Assembly: GCA_964433065.1 (NCBI GenBank)
Contig: CAYSPZ010000061.1
Span: 1 to 10,053, forward strand
Length of the DNA stretch: 10,053 bases
Origin: RGIG3009 sp964433065
GTDB taxonomy: Bacteria > Bacillota > Clostridia > Oscillospirales > Acutalibacteraceae
Direction of reading: 5' to 3'
Shown: positions 1-7,065 of the stretch, piece after piece
How positions within the stretch are numbered: position 1 is the first letter of the stretch
Layout: every line of letters begins with the position of its first letter
Notes under the pieces: generated by a model
Database searches by the model: none
Told to the model about the DNA's origin: nothing
The model's input: the letters and a program-made list of their open reading frames with translations, nothing else
Program-made: the position numbers and the translations under genes

Positions 1-61
1 AACTGCTAAAGCCCATTATTTATGCGGGTTTTCGGAAAAATCCTATAAGAGCACCTCGACC

Positions 62-99
62 AATAAACGGAGATACCCAATCGGGTATCTCCGTTTATT
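62..99. terminator. Perfect 17-bp stem-loop, probable terminator
   Basis: The arms at 62-78 and 83-99 are exact reverse complements, 17 bp long, around the 4-base loop AATC. The stem is GC-rich near the loop and A/T-rich at its base, so transcripts from either strand would end in a U-rich foot (UUUAUU). This is the shape of a bidirectional intrinsic terminator. It could close a gene lying to the left of the window on the plus strand, or back up the stem-loop at 160-185 for the minus-strand operon. The U-tract is short and interrupted in both directions, so the strength and direction of termination are uncertain. Confidence 0.6.
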
Positions 100-147
100 C
101 ATTGATGCGGCAGAGTCGGCACCGCAAACGGTAGTCGCAGGTCAATG
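100..147. other. Possible small branched RNA fold between two terminators
   Basis: The outer 6-bp pairing CATTGA (100-105) with TCAATG (142-147) encloses a 5-bp hairpin TGCGG (106-110) with CCGCA (122-126). The rest (about 127-141) is unpaired or weakly folded. The segment lies between the stem-loop at 62-99 and the terminator at 160-185 and has no convincing reading frame. It may be an incidental pairing. I do not recognise it as any known RNA family. Confidence 0.15.
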
Positions 148-159
148 AAATGTACAAAT

Positions 160-185
160 AAGGGATGGACTCTCGTCCATCCCTT
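160..185 (-). terminator. Rho-independent terminator after the adhE-kinase operon
   Basis: The arms at 160-170 and 175-185 form a perfect 11-bp stem (AAGGGATGGAC and its complement) around a 4-base loop. The stem starts nine bases past the kinase stop codon at 194-196. Read on the minus strand, the stem is preceded by an A-rich stretch and followed by TTATTTG, a moderate U-tract. Position and shape fit the end of the adhE-kinase transcript. Confidence 0.75.
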
Positions 186-193
186 GTTTTAAA

Positions 194-943
194 TTATTCG
201 TATTCCACGACGTTGACCCACGAGAGCAGTAGTTCGCGTTCGTGTTCGTTGCCTTTGACCGATTGCGAAGCGGCAACGATGGGCATCCATTTTTCAACGT
301 ATTGTCTTGCCGTATTGCTTTTTTTGCAGAACAGTTCCAAATATTTTTTGGCACCTCCGATATCCTCGTTCAGCCAGAACAGCAGATAGGTACGCGCGGC
401 ATCGGCGGACGCGTTGCCCTGTGTTGCGTGGGACCAGTCAAGGATGTAGGGGGTTCCGTCTTCGGTGATAATGATGTTGGAGGGGTTGAAATCGCCGTGA
501 CACACTTTGTTGTGTTTGGGCATTCCCTCCAAACGCGTATGCAGATCGTACCGCGTGGTGGCATCCAAAGAAGACTGACTGATCTTTCCGTTCATTTTAT
601 CCTTCAACTTGTTAAGGTGCGCACAGGTCTTGCCGTGCATGGTCAGTTGCAGTTCAACGAGCAACGAAAGGTATTCTTCCTTTTTGCTTTCGTCTTCTTC
701 CATCAACTGTGCCAATGTTTTTCCTTCGATGTATTCCGAAACGATCGCCCATTTGCCATCTACCATCGTCACTTCCAGCACTTTGGGAATGTTCAGACCC
801 GTTTCCTCGATCCGTGCTTGGTTGAGTGCCTCGTTTAACACGTCGGCTTTGGAGTAGTCCGCGTCAAACACTTTGACGCATCGGGCACCGTCGCGGTAGA
901 TCGTTTTGTGCGTTTTTACGGCGATTACCTGATCCAACTTCAT
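194..943 (-). CDS. Phosphotransferase-fold (APH/choline kinase-like) small-molecule kinase
   Basis: A 249-residue protein of the aminoglycoside phosphotransferase/choline kinase superfamily, expected to move the ATP gamma-phosphate to a small hydroxylated substrate in the cytoplasm. Visible motifs are a nucleotide-binding lysine in CVKVF (K24), a helix acidic residue in LNEAL (E38), the hinge-like segment VSEYIEG (68-74), the catalytic loop HGDFNPSN (H149, D151, N156) and the metal-binding ILDW (D169). All core catalytic residues are therefore present. The length is close to the short clostridial members often annotated TIGR02172-like. The ATG overlaps the adhE stop as ATGA, and its ribosome binding site (GGAGG within 951-960) lies inside the last adhE codons, so translation is probably coupled to adhE. 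The substrate cannot be read from sequence. Drug resistance is not implied: many family members phosphorylate sugars, choline-like compounds or unknown metabolites. Codon use resembles the neighbours. Confidence 0.85.
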   Translation of the reverse strand: MKLDQVIAVKTHKTIYRDGARCVKVFDADYSKADVLNEALNQARIEETGLNIPKVLEVTMVDGKWAIVSEYIEGKTLAQLMEEDESKKEEYLSLLVELQLTMHGKTCAHLNKLKDKMNGKISQSSLDATTRYDLHTRLEGMPKHNKVCHGDFNPSNIIITEDGTPYILDWSHATQGNASADAARTYLLFWLNEDIGGAKKYLELFCKKSNTARQYVEKWMPIVAASQSVKGNEHERELLLSWVNVVEYE

Positions 944-3555
944 CCTTGTTTCCTCCCTCCGTAATATGCGTTGAGGTACATCTGCTTGATCTCACTCATC
1001 AGCGGATACCGCGGATTGGCACCGGTACATTGGTCGTCAAACGCCTGTTCGACCATTTCGTCAAGCGTATCCAGAAAAACGGTTTCTCCGACACCGTAAT
1101 CACGGATGGTCTTCTTGATCCCGACCGTTTCTTTGAGACGGTTGATCGTCGCAATGAGATTTTCCAGTTTTTCCTCGTCGCTGTTGCCGCCCAAATTCAA
1201 ATAATCGGCAATTTCGGCATAACGCGCCAACGTATGCGGATGGTCGTATTGCGAGAACGTCCCCATCTTGGCAGGGGTTTCGGACGCATTGAAACGAAGG
1301 ACCTCTTCAATCATCAAGGCATTAGCAATGCCGTGCGGCAGGTGATGGAATGCGCCGAGTTTGTGTGCCATCGAGTGGCACACGCCCAGAAACGCGTTGG
1401 CAAATGCCATACCCGCCATCGTCGCGGCATTTGCCATCTTCTCGCGCGCTTCGACGTCCGTCTGACCGTTCTCGTATGCGCGGGGAAGATATTTGAAGAT
1501 ATTTTTAAGCGCTTGCAAAGCCAGACCGTCGGTGTAGTCGGTGGCAAGCATGGCGGCATACGCTTCGAGTGCGTGGGTGACCGCGTCGATACCGGATGCC
1601 GCAGTAAGACCTTTCGGTGCGCTCATATGGAAATCGGTATCGATGATCGCCATATCGGGGAGTAATTCGTAGTCGGCAAGGGGATATTTGACACCGCTCG
1701 TTTCATCGGTGATGACCGCGAACGGTGTCACCTCCGAGCCGGTACCGGCAGAGGTCGGCACTGCGATGAAATAGGCTTTCTCGCCCATTTTGGGGAAGGT
1801 ATACACACGTTTACGGATATCGATGAAGCGCATCGCCATATCCATAAAATCCGCTTCGGGATGTTCATACAGTACCCACATAATTTTTGCCGCATCCATC
1901 GCCGAACCGCCGCCGAGCGCGATGATGGTATCGGGCGCAAACGCCGTCATTTGTTTGGCGCCTTCCTTGGCATTTTGAAGGGTCGGGTCAGGTTGCACGT
2001 CAAAGAAGGTGGCGTGAGCGATCCCCATTTCATCGAGTTTATCGGTGATCGGCTTGGTATAGCCGTTTTGATACAGGAACGTATCGGTAACGATAAAGGC
2101 TTTTTTGGCACCGCGCACCGTTTTTAATTCGTCGAGTGCGACCGGCAAACAGCCTTTTTTGATGTATACCTTTTCAGGTGCACGGAACCAAAGCATATTT
2201 TCCCTTCTTTCTGCAACGGTCTTAATGTTTAACAGGTGTTTGACACCGACGTTTTCGGATACGCTGTTACCGCCCCACGAGCCGCAACCCAACGTGAGGG
2301 ACGGTGCCAGTTTGAAGTTGTAAAGGTCACCGATACCGCCGTGGGAGGAGGGGGTGTTGACAAGAATACGGCAGGTTTTCATTCGGGCGGCGAACTCGTC
2401 GAGTTTTGCTTGTTCGGTCGCCGTGTCGAGATAAACGGAAGCGGTATGACCGTAGCCGCCGTCCGCCACCAATTGTTCGGCTTTGCACAAGGCATCTTCA
2501 AAGTCTGCCGCTTTATACATTGCCAGTACGGGACTTAGTTTCTCGTGGGCAAATTCTTCGGAAAGTTCGACGCTTTCCACCTCGCCGATGAGGATCTTGG
2601 TTCCTTCGGGGACGGCAACGTCGGCAAGCGCGGCAATCTTCGGCGCCGATTGACCGACGATCCTGGCATTAAGTGCGCCGTTGATGAGGATCGTTTTACG
2701 TACCTTTTCGGTTTCGTCGGGGGTGAGGAAATAACAGCCGCGTGCCACAAATTCCGCTTTGACCGCGTCGTAGATCGTTTCGGACACGATCACCGATTGT
2801 TCGGAGGCGCAGATCATACCGTTATCAAAGGTCTTGGAGTGAATGATGGAGTTTACGGCAAGGAGGATATCCGCCGAATCGTCGATAATGGCGGGGGTAT
2901 TACCCGCGCCGACACCGAGTGCGGGTTTACCGCTGGAATACGCGGCTTTGACCATACCGGGACCGCCCGTTGCCAAAATAATGTCCGCTTCCTTCATAAC
3001 GGTATTGGTCATATCCAGTGACGGGATGTCGATCCAGTCGATGATCCCTTCGGGAGCACCCGCCGCGACGGCGGCTTCGAGCACCAGTTTTGCCGCCGCA
3101 ATGGTACTGTTTTTGGCTCTTGGGTGAGGAGAAATGATGATCGCGTTTCGCGTCTTCAAGGCGATCAAGCATTTGAAAATAGCGGTAGACGTGGGGTTGG
3201 TGGTCGGAATGACCGCCGCGATGACACCGATCGGTTCGGCAATCTTCTTGATACCGAACGCTTTATCCTCTTCGATCACACCACAGGTCTTGGTGTTTTT
3301 ATAGGCGTTGTAGATGTATTCGGCAGCGTAGTTGTTTTTGATCACCTTGTCTTCCACGACACCCATACCGGTTTCCTCGACCGCCATTTTTGCGAGCGGA
3401 ATACGCGCCTTGTTGGCGGCACAAGCGGCAGCCAAAAAGATCGCGTCCACCTGCTCTTGCGTATAGGTGGCAAAGATCGTTTGGGCTTGTCTGGTACGGG
3501 CAATCGCTTGTTCAAGTTTTTCGACACTGTCGACGAGATAGTTTCGGTTTTCCAT
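940..3555 (-). CDS. adhE: Bifunctional acetaldehyde-CoA/alcohol dehydrogenase AdhE
   Basis: This 871-residue cytosolic enzyme reduces acetyl-CoA to acetaldehyde and then to ethanol, using two NADH. The N-terminal aldehyde dehydrogenase domain (about 1-440) has the active-site cysteine C249 in DNGMICASEQS, the IPTTNPTS segment near 116-123 and the glycine-rich LATGGPGMVKAAYSSGKPALG. The C-terminal iron-dependent alcohol dehydrogenase domain (about 455-865) has the nucleotide motif GGGSAMDAAK (548-557), GTGSEVTPF, and the four iron ligands D657, H661, H727 and H741 in their expected spacing. Length agrees with AdhE from E. coli (891) and clostridia. I chose the ATG at 3553-3555: it is preceded by AGGGGGG at 3560-3566 and begins MENRNYLVDS. 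The longer in-frame ATG at 3652-3654 lies inside the -35 box of the predicted promoter and adds an atypical extension. AdhE enzymes usually assemble into long helical filaments (spirosomes). The last codons overlap the downstream kinase start by 4 bases. Confidence 0.97.
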   Translation of the reverse strand: MENRNYLVDSVEKLEQAIARTRQAQTIFATYTQEQVDAIFLAAACAANKARIPLAKMAVEETGMGVVEDKVIKNNYAAEYIYNAYKNTKTCGVIEEDKAFGIKKIAEPIGVIAAVIPTTNPTSTAIFKCLIALKTRNAIIISPHPRAKNSTIAAAKLVLEAAVAAGAPEGIIDWIDIPSLDMTNTVMKEADIILATGGPGMVKAAYSSGKPALGVGAGNTPAIIDDSADILLAVNSIIHSKTFDNGMICASEQSVIVSETIYDAVKAEFVARGCYFLTPDETEKVRKTILINGALNARIVGQSAPKIAALADVAVPEGTKILIGEVESVELSEEFAHEKLSPVLAMYKAADFEDALCKAEQLVADGGYGHTASVYLDTATEQAKLDEFAARMKTCRILVNTPSSHGGIGDLYNFKLAPSLTLGCGSWGGNSVSENVGVKHLLNIKTVAERRENMLWFRAPEKVYIKKGCLPVALDELKTVRGAKKAFIVTDTFLYQNGYTKPITDKLDEMGIAHATFFDVQPDPTLQNAKEGAKQMTAFAPDTIIALGGGSAMDAAKIMWVLYEHPEADFMDMAMRFIDIRKRVYTFPKMGEKAYFIAVPTSAGTGSEVTPFAVITDETSGVKYPLADYELLPDMAIIDTDFHMSAPKGLTAASGIDAVTHALEAYAAMLATDYTDGLALQALKNIFKYLPRAYENGQTDVEAREKMANAATMAGMAFANAFLGVCHSMAHKLGAFHHLPHGIANALMIEEVLRFNASETPAKMGTFSQYDHPHTLARYAEIADYLNLGGNSDEEKLENLIATINRLKETVGIKKTIRDYGVGETVFLDTLDEMVEQAFDDQCTGANPRYPLMSEIKQMYLNAYYGGRKQG

Positions 3556-3559
3556 AAGT

Positions 3560-3566
3560 CCCCCCT
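3560..3566 (-). promoter_or_regulatory. Ribosome binding site that fixes the adhE start
   Basis: AGGGGGG lies four bases upstream of the ATG at 3553-3555. It supports the 871-residue start over the in-frame ATG 33 codons further upstream. Confidence 0.7.
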
Positions 3567-3595
3567 GTTTTGTTGCGACGAAGATCCACTGCATG

Positions 3596-3613
3596 TTGCA
3601 TTTTGAAACGCAA
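3596..3613. promoter_or_regulatory. 18-bp imperfect palindrome at the adhE promoter, possible repressor operator
   Basis: The plus-strand sequence TTGCATTTTGAAACGCAA reads the same as its reverse complement at 14 of 18 positions, in the form TTGC-N-TTT-NN-AAA-N-GCAA. It lies about 6 to 24 bases downstream of the predicted transcription start, where a bound repressor would block transcription. Redox-sensing Rex repressors commonly control adhE in Bacillota and bind 18-bp palindromes with TTG and CAA ends (for example TTGTTAA-N4-TTAACAA). The ends and length match that pattern but the inner bases do not match well. Rex control is therefore only a hypothesis, and the regulator could be another protein. 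Confidence 0.35.
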
Positions 3614-3625
3614 AAACATAATTGT

Positions 3626-3654
3626 ATTATACTGAGTCGTTTTACAAAAAACAA
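3626..3654 (-). promoter_or_regulatory. Sigma-70/SigA-type promoter of adhE
   Basis: On the minus strand, a perfect -10 box TATAAT (3626-3631) is separated by exactly 17 bases from TTGTTT (3649-3654), which matches the -35 consensus at three of six positions, including the TTG. Transcription would start near 3619, giving an untranslated leader of about 64 bases before the adhE ATG. The weak -35 with a perfect -10 fits a promoter helped or modulated by a regulator. Confidence 0.7.
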
Positions 3655-3694
3655 CCTTCCGTGTCCCTTTTTCGAAAAAATGAGTTATTTAACC

Positions 3695-3730
3695 AAAAAC
3701 AACACCGATCCCCCGATCGGTGTTGTTTTT
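3695..3730 (-). terminator. Bidirectional rho-independent terminator between the two operons
   Basis: The arms at 3695-3710 and 3715-3730 form a perfect 16-bp stem around a CCCC loop (GGGG on the minus strand). A-tracts and T-tracts are part of the stem base, so both strands end in a run of five or more U. It lies 29 bases past the stop of the zinc-ribbon membrane protein gene and upstream of the adhE promoter, so it separates the two minus-strand transcription units. Confidence 0.9.
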
Positions 3731-3759
3731 TATCACAAAAGAGGATAACGGTTACAAAG

Positions 3760-4452
3760 TTAAAAAAACAATTTGCGCTCCATTACTTCACGGGCGGTGC
3801 GGTTGATCGCCAGATAGATGAGGGTGCCGCCAAGCAATGTCAGCACGATGAGCGGGTAGATCGACCAGCCGATAAAGCGGACGTCGAAGGTAACGTCGAG
3901 CAGTCGTTCGACCATCAGCATCAGTGCGCCGATCGCGATCAAGGCACCGCCCCAAATATACAATCTGCCTTTTTTAAGGTAGCGTAACAGGGTGACGACG
4001 GCGCAGATCACGGCACCGAAACCGACGGTTACGGGAAACGCAAAGCCCCAGAACCAGTGGCCGTCGGTTGCCAGATTGACGTAAAACAGATACGCGGTGA
4101 TCGCGGCGACGTTACAGGGGGTGAAGATGACGGGGTTGGGCTTTGAAAACCACAGAGGTAACCCAAACATAAGGTACGCAAGTGTTAACCCGCCCGCAAC
4201 GAAACCGAACCAACTGAGGGTACCGTCGGTCTGCCAATCGGACAGTAAACTGACGAAAACGGGAATGAAGAATAAGATCAGTATCGCGCCGTTCAAGCCT
4301 CTGGACGGTGGTTTAGGGTTCGGGCAACGGTCGGGCGGATACAGAGGGCGGACGGCGGGTTGTTTCACGTCGGGGTGATACACCGCCGTATCGCACAGCG
4401 GACAACGTTTTTCGGTGTCGCCGAGGCGGACACCGCAATTCACACAAAACAT
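3760..4452 (-). CDS. Zinc-ribbon polytopic membrane protein (DUF6320-like)
   Basis: A 230-residue protein of unknown function. The N-terminus is a short zinc ribbon with two CxxC knuckles (C3, C6, C17, C20). A proline-rich linker (about 26-50) follows, then about six hydrophobic segments near 54-72, 80-101, 107-126, 133-158, 164-182 and 192-216, ending in a basic tail (NRTAREVMERK). No catalytic motif is visible. The layout matches the DUF6320 group, proteins that in Clostridia often lie next to a condensation-domain-like acyltransferase, as here (13-base gap). It may anchor or regulate that enzyme at the membrane; this is inference from position. The start is supported by the strong ribosome binding site GAGAGGAG, which overlaps the stop of the upstream gene. 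It is the last gene of its operon and is followed by the terminator at 3695-3730. Confidence 0.8.
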   Translation of the reverse strand: MFCVNCGVRLGDTEKRCPLCDTAVYHPDVKQPAVRPLYPPDRCPNPKPPSRGLNGAILILFFIPVFVSLLSDWQTDGTLSWFGFVAGGLTLAYLMFGLPLWFSKPNPVIFTPCNVAAITAYLFYVNLATDGHWFWGFAFPVTVGFGAVICAVVTLLRYLKKGRLYIWGGALIAIGALMLMVERLLDVTFDVRFIGWSIYPLIVLTLLGGTLIYLAINRTAREVMERKLFF

Positions 4453-4465
4453 ACGGATGCTCCTC

Positions 4466-5755
4466 TCAATTTTGATTGCTTTCTACCGTAACGGGAATGC
4501 CCATTTCTTGTAACACGGCAAAAAAGCGGCGTTCAAGTCCTGCATCACGGATGTTGCGAATGAAGTTGATATAGATGGTGTCGTCGTACGATATCACACC
4601 ACAGTTGTAGGGCGCCGTTGCCTGCACACCGAGGATAAAGTCCATTCGGCGGATATACGGTTTCATCGCGTCGGGGACTTTGACAAGTCCGAGATTGGAC
4701 AAGGTCAGACAGGATTTGCGTTCGCCGACGCTGTTAAACACCGCTTTCATCACCATATTTTTAATGGGGAGCGGGATCAGCCGTACCAGCGGATTGCGTT
4801 CGTCGTTGACGTTGGTGGCGATCACGCGGCTCATAAATTTGGGGGTGATCTCGGTACCCATCTTATGATGAATGACCGCGCAGATCTCTTCAAAGGTATA
4901 CTCGCCCAGTCGCGGATCGAGTTCGGGAGTGGTATACATGGCGAAGTTGCGCAAGGTATTGCTCGGGAACAACTGTCTGAGATTGACGGGAATGAGCAGT
5001 TTGATGAGTTTTTGGCGGCGACGCGACGGCATTTGCTCGTTTTGCAGGTCAAGCAACGCGCGCATCATCACCGCACTTAAAAAGACGGTCACGGAATAAC
5101 CGTAGCGGTGTGCCAGTTCCAGTGTTTCCTTGATCGGTAACCGAAAACAGGTAAGGTTCAAAAAGCCGTCGGGTTGTATCGCACCGCTCATATGCCACGC
5201 GTCGGTATCTTTTCGGCTGAGCGGGACGGTTCCCGCGTATTTCAAGAAACAATCTTCCCGTTCTTCGGGGCGCGGTTTCTCGCGCCGATCGAGCACACCG
5301 TGTTCCGACGGGACGGTGATGCGGTATTTCTGTTCCAGATACTCGGCGACCAGCGTTTTTAAGAAAACGAGCGCACCCGTACCGTCGGTCAGGGAATGAA
5401 AAAACTCGACCGCGATACGTTCGTGATACACGATGACGCGAAACGCGCACTTGTGCATTTCCTCACGGCTCATAAAGCAGAGCGGAAAACTGCGTTCTTC
5501 CTGTATCGGCGGTGCTTGTTCCACCTGCTGCAGGTAGTACCAAAAGACACCTTTGCGCAGTCGTGCCGCCATCACGGGGAAACGGGTGACGGCGATATCC
5601 AGCGCTGATTGCAGGATATCGACGTCCACCTCGTCACACAGTGTGACCGATTGACGGAAAACGTTGCTCCAATTTTTGCGTCTGGCGGCGGGGTATATTT
5701 TGGCGGCGTTGTCTAACCGCGCCCACCGCAACGATTTTTTGATCGTATTTGCCAT
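4466..5755 (-). CDS. Condensation-domain-like acyltransferase (COG4908/alcohol acetyltransferase type)
   Basis: A 429-residue single-domain protein of the CoA-dependent acyltransferase superfamily, which includes NRPS condensation domains, chloramphenicol acetyltransferase and alcohol acetyltransferases. The catalytic motif HxxxDG is intact as HSLTDG (H120, D124, G125) in VEFFHSLTDGTGALVFLKTL. The second half has PVNLRQLFPSNTLRNF (256-271), which corresponds to the conserved NLR/FPS-TLRNF segment of this group, and SNLG (353-356). The protein should move an acyl group from a thioester (CoA or carrier protein) to a hydroxyl or amine; neither donor nor acceptor can be read from sequence. No carrier-protein or adenylation domain is present, so it is not an NRPS module. 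It sits between degV (14-base gap) and the zinc-ribbon membrane protein (13-base gap), suggesting a role in lipid or cell-envelope acylation. No signal peptide is seen, so it is probably cytoplasmic or membrane-associated. Confidence 0.8.
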   Translation of the reverse strand: MANTIKKSLRWARLDNAAKIYPAARRKNWSNVFRQSVTLCDEVDVDILQSALDIAVTRFPVMAARLRKGVFWYYLQQVEQAPPIQEERSFPLCFMSREEMHKCAFRVIVYHERIAVEFFHSLTDGTGALVFLKTLVAEYLEQKYRITVPSEHGVLDRREKPRPEEREDCFLKYAGTVPLSRKDTDAWHMSGAIQPDGFLNLTCFRLPIKETLELAHRYGYSVTVFLSAVMMRALLDLQNEQMPSRRRQKLIKLLIPVNLRQLFPSNTLRNFAMYTTPELDPRLGEYTFEEICAVIHHKMGTEITPKFMSRVIATNVNDERNPLVRLIPLPIKNMVMKAVFNSVGERKSCLTLSNLGLVKVPDAMKPYIRRMDFILGVQATAPYNCGVISYDDTIYINFIRNIRDAGLERRFFAVLQEMGIPVTVESNQN

Positions 5756-5769
5756 TTCGTGTCACCTTA

Positions 5770-6609
5770 TCATTTTCTGAAAAAGGCTACCGCGACGGCG
5801 CCCGGTCCCGCGTGGGTACCGATGACACTGCCGATGGTAACGTAGCGGACCGTTTCAAGTCCTTGATCCCATAACGGTTTACTGTCTTCGATGTATTTGG
5901 TGAGCAGTGCATCCGACAGACCGGTATAACCGAGCAGGACGGGTTTCGTAAAATCCACACCGCCCGCTTTTTCGATCTCCTGAACGAGCAGGTTATTGCC
6001 CATTTTGGATCCGCGCGCTTTGCCGAGCATTTGAATCTCACCGTCGATGACCGATAGGACGGGTTTGATGTTCAGTACCGCACCCGCGAACGCGACCGTT
6101 TTGGAGATGCGGCCGCCTTTTTTCAGGTATTCGAGCGTGTCGACCAGTGCGACGATGATGATCTTTTTCTTCTCTTCTTCCAACCGATCGGCAATGGTTT
6201 TGGCATCCAGACCTTCGTCCAGTAAGCCGAGTGCCCGTTCCACCAAAATACCGCCGCCGATCGCCGCCGTACCGCTGTCGACCACATAGACGTTGTCGTA
6301 GTCTTCTGCCGCGATCACGGCACTTTGGTAGGTACCTGACAGTTTCGATGCGAGGGTGATGACCACCGCGCTCTCCCCTGCTTCTTTCGCTTTGTCGAAT
6401 TCGGGGATAAAGTCGGCGGGGGTGGCTTGACTGGTGGTGGGAAGCACGTCGCTTTCGACCAGTTTTTCGTAGAACGTTTTGTGGTCAATGGTGACACCGT
6501 CGACGTATTCCTCGTCATCGAAATGAACGGTGAGCGGCACGACGTGGACGCGGTTTTGCAATTGCGGCAACAAATCTGCCGTGGAGTCAACGATAATTCT
6601 GGTGTTCAT
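5770..6609 (-). CDS. DegV family fatty-acid-binding protein (FakB-like)
   Basis: A 279-residue DegV protein, full length for the family (about 280). Characteristic elements are the opening IIVDSTADL (5-13), VPLTVHFDDEEYVDG (24-38), PTTSQATPADF (57-67, with S60 in the TS pair that contacts the lipid carboxylate), SGTYQS (91-96), VVDSGTAAIGGG (109-120), LEYLKKGGRIS (159-169), KPVL (182-185) and IGTHAGPGA (263-271). DegV/FakB proteins bind one fatty acid and present it to the kinase FakA, which makes acyl-phosphate for phospholipid synthesis. No FakA gene is in the window, so the partner is either elsewhere in the genome or different. The ATG at 6607-6609 follows a modest GAGGA ribosome binding site ten bases past the aconitase X small-subunit stop. 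The neighbouring acyltransferase makes a local acyl-handling role plausible. Confidence 0.92.
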   Translation of the reverse strand: MNTRIIVDSTADLLPQLQNRVHVVPLTVHFDDEEYVDGVTIDHKTFYEKLVESDVLPTTSQATPADFIPEFDKAKEAGESAVVITLASKLSGTYQSAVIAAEDYDNVYVVDSGTAAIGGGILVERALGLLDEGLDAKTIADRLEEEKKKIIIVALVDTLEYLKKGGRISKTVAFAGAVLNIKPVLSVIDGEIQMLGKARGSKMGNNLLVQEIEKAGGVDFTKPVLLGYTGLSDALLTKYIEDSKPLWDQGLETVRYVTIGSVIGTHAGPGAVAVAFFRK

Positions 6610-6619
6610 AGTAACGTCC

Positions 6620-7063
6620 TCACTCGACTTCGACGATACCGTCGGCTTTTACGGTGACGGTCATACCGTCTTTGACATACGCTAAGAACTCGTCGCCGAG
6701 CGAGTCGACGACCGGCATCGACACACCGTCGACCCATACGTCCGCGAGGACGGCACCTGCCGCGGCGAGCGAGTCAATGTGGTTGGCGAACAGCATACAG
6801 GCGGGGTTTTTCTGCATCGCACACGCGCAGTAGATGACCAGACCGCCGGTGGTGGAGCCGATGGTTTGCGGCAGACAAAGGGCTTTGCCGAGCAGGGGTT
6901 TTCCGTGAAGGTCGCGGTTGTTCTGGTCACCGCATTTGACCTCCTTGTCGCCGAACTGCAGAGCCATTTGCAGAGATGCCAACGTATTAAAGCCTTCGGT
7001 GGTAACGACCGCAGGGGCGGTCACTTCACCGGGGGCGATCACTCTTCCTTTAAACTGTTTCAT
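6620..7063 (-). CDS. Aconitase X small (swivel, DUF126) subunit
   Basis: A 147-residue swivel-domain subunit that completes the active site of aconitase X-type hydro-lyases. Family features are PAVVTTEGFNTLASLQ (17-32), DQNNRDLHGKPLLGKALCLP (46-65) and the glycine/serine loop GSTTGG (69-74), which contributes the active-site serine (S70). The segment ANHIDSLAAAGAVLADVWVDG (93-113) is the usual end of the swivel fold. The length is normal for a separate subunit. It starts two bases after the large-subunit stop with a GGGAGG ribosome binding site inside that gene's end, so the two chains are surely made together. Compared with the pattern I remember, it has additional cysteines (C79, C81, C89) just after the glycine loop. 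Confidence 0.92.
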   Translation of the reverse strand: MKQFKGRVIAPGEVTAPAVVTTEGFNTLASLQMALQFGDKEVKCGDQNNRDLHGKPLLGKALCLPQTIGSTTGGLVIYCACAMQKNPACMLFANHIDSLAAAGAVLADVWVDGVSMPVVDSLGDEFLAYVKDGMTVTVKADGIVEVE

Positions 7064-7065
7064 GG

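Noticed and set aside
194..943. Aminoglycoside resistance gene
   Set aside because: Only the general phosphotransferase fold motifs are present. The gene is coupled to adhE and has no mobile element nearby, so a metabolic kinase is more likely.
3556..3654. A longer adhE start at the ATG 3652-3654, giving a 904-residue protein
   Set aside because: This ATG lies inside the predicted -35 box and upstream of the perfect TATAAT, so it would not be in the transcript. The added 33 residues do not resemble AdhE N-termini, while the ATG at 3553-3555 has a strong ribosome binding site.
4466..5755. Nonribosomal peptide synthetase fragment
   Set aside because: The HxxxDG domain is a complete stand-alone 429-residue protein, with no adenylation, carrier or thioesterase domain in the window.
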